In this document: piece after piece, positions 57,908 through 64,000 of the stretch
Position numbering within the stretch: the first letter of the stretch is position 1
Layout of the letters: the number at the start of each line of letters is the position of its first letter
Assembly (NCBI RefSeq): GCF_008039875.1
Contig: NZ_VRUU01000005.1
Location: forward strand, 62,001-126,000
Source: Methylobacterium sp. WL119
Lineage (GTDB): Bacteria > Pseudomonadota > Alphaproteobacteria > Rhizobiales > Beijerinckiaceae
Length of the DNA stretch: 64,000 nt
Direction: 5' to 3'
Notes under the pieces: model-generated
The model's input: only the letters and a program-made list of their open reading frames with translations
Database searches by the model: none
Told to the model about the DNA's origin: nothing
Program-made: the position numbers and the translations under genes

Positions 57908-60900
57908 TCAGGCGAGATGGCGCCCTTCCGCCATGCCGAACTGCAGGTAGTGGTGGAGCGGATCCATGCCGAGAGCCGCCACGTCCGAGTTCGCGGCGAG
58001 GTAGGCGTCGGTGTGGAAGGCCGTGCTCGGGTCGCGTCCCGCGAACCAGCCGGTCTGCTCGTAGTGCAGCAGCGGATTGGTCCCGGAGGCGGCGACGTCG
58101 GGGTTGGCGGCGAGGTAGCCGTCGGTCGAGAAGTAGGCGTTCGGGTCGCGGCCCTGATGCGCGCCGGTGGTGAGGTAGTGCGTGAAGGCGAACGAATCCG
58201 CCGACCCGCTCTGCGACCGTGCGGCGGCCGCCACGTCGAGGTTGTGGGCGAGATAGTAGGTCGCGTCGAAGTCGCCGTAGAGATGGTCGCCCGTGCCGTT
58301 GGCGATGGTCAGCCCGGGGAACGCGGCGCGGCCCTCCGCCTGTCCGGTCGCGAGGTAGTGCTTGAGCGGATCAATCTTCGCGGCGGCCACGTCCGGGTTC
58401 GCGGCCAGGTAGGCCTCGGCCGAGAAGTCCGCGCCGGGGCTGCGACCGTCCAGCCACCCGCGCACGTCGTAGTGCGTCAGCGGGTTCACGCCGGCGGGAC
58501 CGAGCTTCGGATTGGCCGCCAGGTAGGCGTTGGTCGAGAAGGAGGCGTTCGGGTCGCGGCCCTCGTGCCATCCGTACTGCGCGTAATGCGTGTCCGGATC
58601 GATGTGGGCGCGCCAGACGTCAAGGTTGTTCGCGTCGTAGTACAGGTCGTCGACCAGGGGCGACCCGTCCTTCTCCCGCACGGTCCCGTCGGTGAAGGCG
58701 ATGGTGGCGACGCCGGTCAGGTCGGTGACGATGCCGTTCGGCGTCGTCATCAGGGCGTGACCGTCGCGGAAGTCGAAGTGCGCCTCGGTCAGCGCGAAGC
58801 CGAAGCTCAGCGACGACGGGATCGCCGCCTTGGCGACGTTCAGCGTCAGCGTGGTCTGGCCGGTGTTGCCGGCCGCATCCGCCACCGTCTCGGTGTACAC
58901 CGCGTGGCCGACCTTCGTCGGCTGGTAGCTGTAGCTGCCGTCGGCCGAGACGGTGAGCGTGCCGCTCGGGTCGAAGGCCTGGACCGTGCCCGAGGCCGAA
59001 ACGGCGTGGGACGGCCCGTTGCCGAACTGCACCGCCACCAGGTGGAGCCCAGCTGCGCCGGTGTCGTTGGCCAGCACGTTGCCGGCGAGCGCCGCCGCGA
59101 AGCCGGTGCCGGAGGCGGTGTCGGCTTTCAGGGTCGGAGCGACGTGATCCAGCACGAAGCCGAGGGACCCGGCGACGGAGGCGTTGCCGGCGGCATCGGT
59201 CTGCACGACGGAGACGGTGTGGGCGCCGTCCTTGAGCGTGCTCGGGTTGTAGGCGGCGACCGCGCTGCCGTCGACGACGTAGCTCAGCTTGCCGCCGGCC
59301 TCGGCCGGCGTGACCTTGAGGGTCGCGTCGGCGGTGATCCGATCGGTCGAGGAGAAGCCGGTATCGTGGGCGAGCGCGATCGTCGGCGCAACCGGCGCGG
59401 TGTGGTCGAGGGTGAAGCCGACCGTGCGGGCGGCGGAGACGTTTCCGGCGGCGTCCGACTGGGTCACCGAGACCGTATGGGCGCCGTCCTTCAGCGCGCT
59501 CGGGTCGTAGGCCGCGACCGCGCTGCCGTCGACGACGTAGCTCAGCTTTCCGCCTGTCTCCGTTGCCTTCACGGTGAGCGATGCGTCCGAGGTGATCCGG
59601 TCGCTCGCCGACGCGCCGGTGTCGTGGGCGAGCGCGAGCCCGGGCGTGCCCGGCGCGGCACGGTCCAGGACGAGGCCGACACGTGCGGAGCCCGCCGCGA
59701 CGCCGAGATAAGTTTCCGTCGCCGTCAACGTGTGGACGCCGTCGGCGAGCCCGGCCGGGGCGATGGTGTATTGCCCGTTCGCATCGGCGGTCGCGCGGCC
59801 GACCGTGCGGCCGGCTTCGTCGACCAACGTCACCGTCGCGCCCGCATTGGTGACGCCGCTGACCGTGGCGTTCGCCGTGATGCCGTCGATCGCCGACGTG
59901 CCGGTGTCCTGTGCCAGCGCCGTCGTGATGCCGGGCGCCTTGATCACCACCGAGGTCGTGCTGTCGGTGGCGGCGGTCGGGTAGGCGTTCGAGATCGCCT
60001 GCAGGGTGAAGGCCGTCGTGCCGGGCTGGCCGACCGTGGGCGCGAAGGTGAGCGCGTGCAGGGCCGCGGTGATGGTCGCGGCCGAGCCGGACAGGATGTA
60101 GGCGCCGTCGTTGGTGGCGACGAGCCCGGCGCCGGACAGCGTGCCGCCGGCCCCGGTCATGGTGATCCGCAGGGTGTCGGTGGCGCCGAGGTTGGAGTCG
60201 GCGAGGGTCGTCGTCGCGAACGGGCTCATCGCGGCCTGCGCGGTGGTCTGGTTGGCGACCGTGCCGGTGATCGCCGGGCCCCCGGCGGCGACGTAGCCGA
60301 TCGGCAGGCCGTGCGGATCGACGGAGAGCGGCAGCCCGTTGTTGTCGTAGATCGCGTTGCCGTTGCCCGGGCCGTTGTTCTGCTGCAGGCGCAGGCTGCC
60401 CCAGCTGTAGAACAGCCGCTCGCCGGCCGGCACCGCGGTGTCGAAGGTCAGCAGCAGGTGGTTGGCGTCGACGATCTGGGCGGCGGTGCCGTTGGCCTCC
60501 GCGGTCGCGTCGTCGTAGCCCGCGCGAACGGACCAACCGGTGCCCGAGGCGGCCACGCCGTCGAGCCCCTGCAGGCTCGCGGCCTGATCGAAGGCCAGGG
60601 TGACGAGGAGCTGGTTGGCGTGCCCGGCCACCGCCGAGACCTGGGTGACCTGCGGCCCGAGATTGTCGATGTTGCCGTTGGCCAGGCTGATCGGCGAGCC
60701 CGGCATCGCCGATGCCGCGAACTGCTGGGCCAGGCCGAGGGCGGCGCGGCCGTAGAGCGCCTGCTGGTCCTGCGTATTGAGGTGGAACCCGCCGTTGGCG
60801 CCGTCGTGATCCATGGTCACGTCGCTGCTCTGCAGCGTGACCACCTTCGCGTTGAACGCCGCGTCGGCGCTGAGCTCGGCCTGCCCGACCGCGATCGCCT

Positions 60901-63019
60901 GATTCTGCAGGGGCTGCTGCGGCGCGCCGGCGGCGAAGGGGATCGGCGAGACGAACAGGTAGGGCGCGTCGTTGGCGCTCAGCCCGAGGACGGCGCGGGC
61001 GAGGCCGGCCTCGTAGCGCATGGCGCTCATCCAGCGGTCGGCCGTAAGCCCGGTGGTGAAGTTGCTGTCCCACTCGTTGTGGAGCATCACGATCGCGGTC
61101 GGCGCGCCGCGGTCGGTGGCCGGCAGCTGGTTGATCGCGCTGAGATAGCCGCGCTCGAGATAGGTCGAGGACCAGTCGGTTCCGTTGGGATGGAGCCAGT
61201 CGGCCGTCAGCGAGGTTCCGCCGATCTCGGTGTCGGCTTTGTTCGGATCGTTGCTCGTCGCGACGACGTTCACGCGCTGGTTGATGCCGTCGAAGCCGAG
61301 CAGCTTCTGGATCTCCTGGCGCATCACCTCGATCTGCCCCTCGACCGTGGGGTAGTAGGTGTTGGATTGGCCGCGCACGACGACGTTAATGACCTTGCTG
61401 ACCGTGGGCGGAACCACGGTGGCCGGCGGGATGGCCGCGACGACGGCGAGGTCGACATGGTCCAGGGCCTGGCCCGGGACGAGCGCCAGGCCCGAGACGC
61501 CGCGGGCGTCCTCGCTGGCGAAGCCGGCGGGCGGGCTGACGACGACGCGGTAGTTCTGCCCGGCATAGGGGTCCGGCAGGGTGTAGTGGCCGTTCGGATC
61601 GGCGGTCAGGGTCGCGACGACGTAGCCGCCGCCGTCCATCACCGCGACGTGCGCGCCGGCGACGCCGGCCTCGCCGGCATCGAAGCGCCCGTTGCCGTTG
61701 GCGTCGGCGAACACGGTGCCCGATAGGCCGGCCGCGACCTTCGCAGCTCCGGTGACGAGGGTGTGCTCGTAGTTGACGGCGGTGCCGTTCACGACCGTCC
61801 GCGAGACGCTCGCGAGCGCGTCGACGACGGCGTTCCCGAGACCGGGATCGAACGTGACCGTGTATTGCCCGCCGCCCAGGCCGAGAAAGGCCCAGGCGCC
61901 GTTCGGGCCCGTCGTCGTGGTCTGGATCGCGTGCCCGCTCGCGTCGTACAGCGTGACGACGGCGCCGGTCTGTCCGCCGTCGCTGGTGTCGATCCGCCCG
62001 TTGCCGTTGGAATCCGCGTAGACGATGCCGTTGATGCTGCCCGCGGGGGCCAGGTTGAACCCCTGGCTCACGAGGGTCGGCGCGCCGTGATCGACGGAGA
62101 CGGCCTGCCAGTTGAAGCCGTCGGCGGTGGTGATGCCCTGGTCGCCGTGGAAGCCGCCACTGGTGTGGTACCGCAGCGCGTAGGTTCCGTCGGCGAGGTT
62201 GGCGAAGACGAAGTTGCCGTTCGCGTCGGTGGCGGTGCTGCCGTAGAGGACCGTTCCGGCCGCATTATAGAGGTCGATCGGGAAGCCGGCGCCGAGGCTG
62301 TACTCGCCGGCTTGCTGGCTGCCGTCGGCATCCGTGTCGAAGAAGGTGTGGCCGCCGACGCTGCCGCTGCCGGCGGACGGCGCGAGCGTCGGCGCGGCCG
62401 CCAGGACGAAGCTGTTGCCGTCGGACCCCGAGGCGACCGAGGTCGCGACCGCCTTGTAGGCGCTTCCGACAACGGTCTGACCCGGCGGGTTGACCACCTT
62501 CACGGTGTAGGCGCCGGCGAGCCCCGAGAAGCCGTAATGGCCGTCGGCGTCGGTGCTCGTGCTTCCGACGAGGTTCCCGACGCCGTCGAAGGCGCGGACG
62601 ATGACGCCACCCTGGCCCTCGCCTGCCGTCACCTGCCCGTCGCCATCGCGGTCGGTCCCGACCGTGCCGCCGATCGTGCCGCCGGCGCCGACGTGGAAGC
62701 CCTGGTCGACCGTGGTGGTGGCGCCGCGGCCGACAGTGACGTTGGTGATCCAGCTGGCGCCGTCCGCGGTCATCGTGGCCTGGTCGCCCCGGAAGCCGCC
62801 GCCGCTGCCGAAGCGGATCGCGTAGGTGCCGTCGGGGCGCTGGCCGAAATCGTAGTTGCCGTCGGCGTCGGTCAAGGTCGTCGCGATCAGGGTCCTGCCG
62901 TCCGCGCTGTACAGGCCGACCGGGAACCCGCTGAACAGGTTGCCCTCACCGTATTCCTGCGTGCCGTTGCCGTTCGTGTCGAAGAACGTGTGCCCCTTGA
63001 GGCTGCCATAGACGGCCAT
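57908..63019 (-). CDS. giant surface/secreted protein: SdrB repeats, SGNH esterase, Ig-like and YLAANPDV repeats
   Basis: 1703 residues from ATG 63017-63019 (GGGGAG 8 bases upstream). No signal peptide. (1) Residues 1-540: five SdrB/Cna-B-like units beginning GHTFFDTNGNGTQEYGEG or a variant such as GTVFADANGNGRFDAG, calcium-type Asp loops. (2) About 545-760: SASA/SGNH esterase-like domain, GQSN (550-553, Ser552) and FHLN with His746. (3) About 960-1400: cadherin/Ig-like units, two nearly identical copies with YVVDGSAVAAY. (4) About 1455-1703: six repeats (YLAANPDVAA, NPLxHYxxxGxxEGRDP). The C-terminal repeats fit a type I secretion substrate. Possibly an adhesin with a carbohydrate-deacetylase head; function is inferred from domains. 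Confidence 0.75.
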   Translation of the reverse strand: MAVYGSLKGHTFFDTNGNGTQEYGEGNLFSGFPVGLYSADGRTLIATTLTDADGNYDFGQRPDGTYAIRFGSGGGFRGDQATMTADGASWITNVTVGRGATTTVDQGFHVGAGGTIGGTVGTDRDGDGQVTAGEGQGGVIVRAFDGVGNLVGSTSTDADGHYGFSGLAGAYTVKVVNPPGQTVVGSAYKAVATSVASGSDGNSFVLAAAPTLAPSAGSGSVGGHTFFDTDADGSQQAGEYSLGAGFPIDLYNAAGTVLYGSTATDANGNFVFANLADGTYALRYHTSGGFHGDQGITTADGFNWQAVSVDHGAPTLVSQGFNLAPAGSINGIVYADSNGNGRIDTSDGGQTGAVVTLYDASGHAIQTTTTGPNGAWAFLGLGGGQYTVTFDPGLGNAVVDALASVSRTVVNGTAVNYEHTLVTGAAKVAAGLSGTVFADANGNGRFDAGEAGVAGAHVAVMDGGGYVVATLTADPNGHYTLPDPYAGQNYRVVVSPPAGFASEDARGVSGLALVPGQALDHVDLAVVAAIPPATVVPPTVSKVINVVVRGQSNTYYPTVEGQIEVMRQEIQKLLGFDGINQRVNVVATSNDPNKADTEIGGTSLTADWLHPNGTDWSSTYLERGYLSAINQLPATDRGAPTAIVMLHNEWDSNFTTGLTADRWMSAMRYEAGLARAVLGLSANDAPYLFVSPIPFAAGAPQQPLQNQAIAVGQAELSADAAFNAKVVTLQSSDVTMDHDGANGGFHLNTQDQQALYGRAALGLAQQFAASAMPGSPISLANGNIDNLGPQVTQVSAVAGHANQLLVTLAFDQAASLQGLDGVAASGTGWSVRAGYDDATAEANGTAAQIVDANHLLLTFDTAVPAGERLFYSWGSLRLQQNNGPGNGNAIYDNNGLPLSVDPHGLPIGYVAAGGPAITGTVANQTTAQAAMSPFATTTLADSNLGATDTLRITMTGAGGTLSGAGLVATNDGAYILSGSAATITAALHALTFAPTVGQPGTTAFTLQAISNAYPTAATDSTTSVVIKAPGITTALAQDTGTSAIDGITANATVSGVTNAGATVTLVDEAGRTVGRATADANGQYTIAPAGLADGVHTLTATETYLGVAAGSARVGLVLDRAAPGTPGLALAHDTGASASDRITSDASLTVKATETGGKLSYVVDGSAVAAYDPSALKDGAHTVSVTQSDAAGNVSAARTVGFTLDHTAPVAPTIALAHDTGFSSTDRITADATLKVTPAEAGGKLSYVVDGSAVAAYNPSTLKDGAHTVSVVQTDAAGNASVAGSLGFVLDHVAPTLKADTASGTGFAAALAGNVLANDTGAAGLHLVAVQFGNGPSHAVSASGTVQAFDPSGTLTVSADGSYSYQPTKVGHAVYTETVADAAGNTGQTTLTLNVAKAAIPSSLSFGFALTEAHFDFRDGHALMTTPNGIVTDLTGVATIAFTDGTVREKDGSPLVDDLYYDANNLDVWRAHIDPDTHYAQYGWHEGRDPNASFSTNAYLAANPKLGPAGVNPLTHYDVRGWLDGRSPGADFSAEAYLAANPDVAAAKIDPLKHYLATGQAEGRAAFPGLTIANGTGDHLYGDFDATYYLAHNLDVAAAARSQSGSADSFAFTHYLTTGAHQGRDPNAYFSTDGYLAANPDVAASGTNPLLHYEQTGWFAGRDPSTAFHTDAYLAANSDVAALGMDPLHHYLQFGMAEGRHLA

Positions 63020-64000
63020 GATGCTTTCTCCCCAGTCTGATTGTCGTTGTTGATTGTCTTGAGGCAGGTGCCGTGCGGGCATCCGCCGCGATCGCGGCGA
63101 CGCTTGCAGCGAGGCGCGCCAGCAACGCGCGCCGCGCTGACCGCTTCAGCCTTCGAACGACGCGCGATGCATCGGCGCGGACGATTTTTTCGCGAATGAG
63201 ATCAGGCTAGGTCGCGTGAGAGGAGGATGATCCTCGGTCGCACGGATGGCCGATCGCATCGGGCCGGATGCGGCGGCGCGTCCCACGAAAGGCGTGCACC
63301 ACCCGCAACGCGACGCGTCGCCTGGTCGACAGTCTCGGCCAGGGGCAACATCTCTTGGTTGCACAGGATGTTTTTCATTGGTCTCGACATCGATCGGCCC
63401 GCCTCCCAGACGAACCCGACGCAGGGGGACATGGTCTCGCTGCATCGAGGGCAGCTTTTGAAGCTGCTTTTTTTCATGCGTATTAAGAACTATTAGCCAT
63501 ATACGGCCGGGCAATGACCGACCTAGGAAATATATCAACACGCCCCCGCATTTGTAACGCGGCCGAGGTCGGCGTTGGCGGTGTGTCGACGTCGAATGCA
63601 CCGACGCTGAGCTGCCGCGGCCCGGACGATCACACGCTGCCGACGGCGCTCTCGCCGTCAAAAAGATCATTTTATGACAACGATATAGCGCTGAACAACG
63701 TGTCGATGATGACCGCTGCCCGAACCTTCCTCGGCCCGTCGCCGCCGCCGAGCCAGTGCCGCTCGAATGGACCCATGAAGCTGCCGGCCAGTGGACGCGG
63801 AACGAGTCGTCGGGGACCCGAGTCCTTAATACCCTCAGATTGCATCACGAATAGGAATACCCACCGACGGTGATGCTGTGCGCCCCGCGCGGATCTCTGA
63901 TTCATCGTCGGCTGCGGAGGGCCGACGGACCGACCGACGTGCGGTGCCCAACGGAACGCCTCGCGGCGACCTCAACACCGTCGCGCGGTGAACGGCGGGG
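63020..64000. other. low-density end region without clear genes
   Basis: 981 bases to the window end. A leftward frame of 91 codons at 63202-63477 begins MKKSSFKSCPRCSETMSPC, with a CxxC pair, but its start codon falls in the terminator hairpin and has no ribosome site. A rightward frame at 63514-63873 is low complexity. I regard neither as proven. The region is GC-poorer than average and includes one good terminator. Confidence 0.5.
63451..63474 (+). terminator. rho-independent terminator
   Basis: GCAGCTT (63451-63457) and AAGCTGC (63461-63467) make a perfect 7-bp stem with a 3-base loop, then seven T. It stops rightward transcription though no supported rightward gene precedes it, so a short RNA transcribed from 63.1-63.4 kb is possible. 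Confidence 0.7.

Noticed and set aside
57791-63040. Very long rightward open frames opposite the giant secreted protein (57791-61726 and 61763-63040)
   Set aside because: They mirror the GC-rich codon use of the leftward gene, have Arg/Gly/Val-rich low-complexity products and no ribosome site; the leftward reading gives clear repeats and domains.
63202-63477. 91-codon leftward frame with a CxxC pair (MKKSSFKSCPRCSE)
   Set aside because: Its start lies within the terminator hairpin, no ribosome site is present and the C-terminal half is low complexity. A decayed zinc-ribbon gene remains possible but is unproven.
1-64000. CRISPR array
   Set aside because: No series of identical 24-37 base repeats with regular spacers was seen; the repetitive stretches are protein-coding repeats (fibre and secreted protein) or short inverted repeats.
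1-64000. Insertion sequences
   Set aside because: No transposase with DDE or HUH motifs and no terminal inverted repeats with target duplications were found; the only recombinase is the tyrosine integrase at 17745.

Overview
The window is GC-rich DNA from an alphaproteobacterium. It is most likely a Methylobacterium/Methylorubrum-type Rhizobiales: two MucR-family regulators, GTG/ATGA-coupled operons, a PiT/DUF47 pair and a large secreted protein ending in repeats of the YLAANPDV type. No species can be named from the sequence alone.

About 1-46.3 kb is a temperate phage genome (prophage) whose left end lies outside the window. From left to right: (i) a leftward early operon (1-4.1 kb) ending in a YqaJ-type exonuclease and an SbcC/RecF-like ATPase; (ii) an immunity region (4.1-5.5 kb) with a LexA/S24-type repressor facing a small Cro/YdaS-like protein across palindromic GGTTGT/ACAACC operators; (iii) a rightward early operon (5.5-13.6 kb) with a Tad2/DUF2829 anti-Thoeris-type protein, a DUF1064 nuclease-like protein and a replicative helicase/ATPase; (iv) a regulatory and accessory stretch (13.6-20.4 kb) with a phage-borne MucR, a low-GC membrane-protein moron, a tyrosine recombinase and a putative phage metallopeptidase; (v) a packaging, head and short-tail module (20.4-45.7 kb): DUF2280 small terminase, large terminase, P22-like portal, scaffold, N4-gp56/DUF4043-type capsid, adaptor, ejection proteins of about 440, 1003 and 1098 aa, virion lysozyme, collar fibre and spike, then GH19 endolysin and holin-like proteins. 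No tape measure, tail tube or sheath gene is present, so the virion should be podovirus-like. A leftward five-gene moron (38.7-40.2 kb) interrupts the late genes.

From 46.3 to 51.6 kb lies an accessory strip of small genes: an RMF/CrpP-like protein, secreted Cys-rich proteins, a stand-alone APS kinase (CysC), an HD-domain hydrolase related to SpoT/MESH1, and three good rho-independent terminators. tRNA-Thr(CGU) at 51.75-51.83 kb may mark the edge of the accessory region, but no att duplication can be shown without the other flank.

From 51.8 kb on the genes look like host core: TerB-like protein, LrgA/LrgB, an LhgO-type flavoprotein, chromosomal MucR, DUF47-PiT phosphate uptake, and a 1,703-residue surface/secreted protein with SdrB-like, SGNH esterase, Ig-like and C-terminal tandem-repeat regions.

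The most interesting unexplained signal is a pair of matched structured elements (16664-16761 and 40223-40347). Each lies 20-24 bases upstream of a leftward membrane-protein moron, with 14 identical bases, an identical 16-base spacer length, a second shared block and a terminator-like hairpin. Other leads are an ADP-ribosyltransferase-like domain inside an ejected virion protein, a gene nested within another in the early operon, a 15-bp perfect inverted repeat behind the helicase gene, and signal peptides on two structural proteins.
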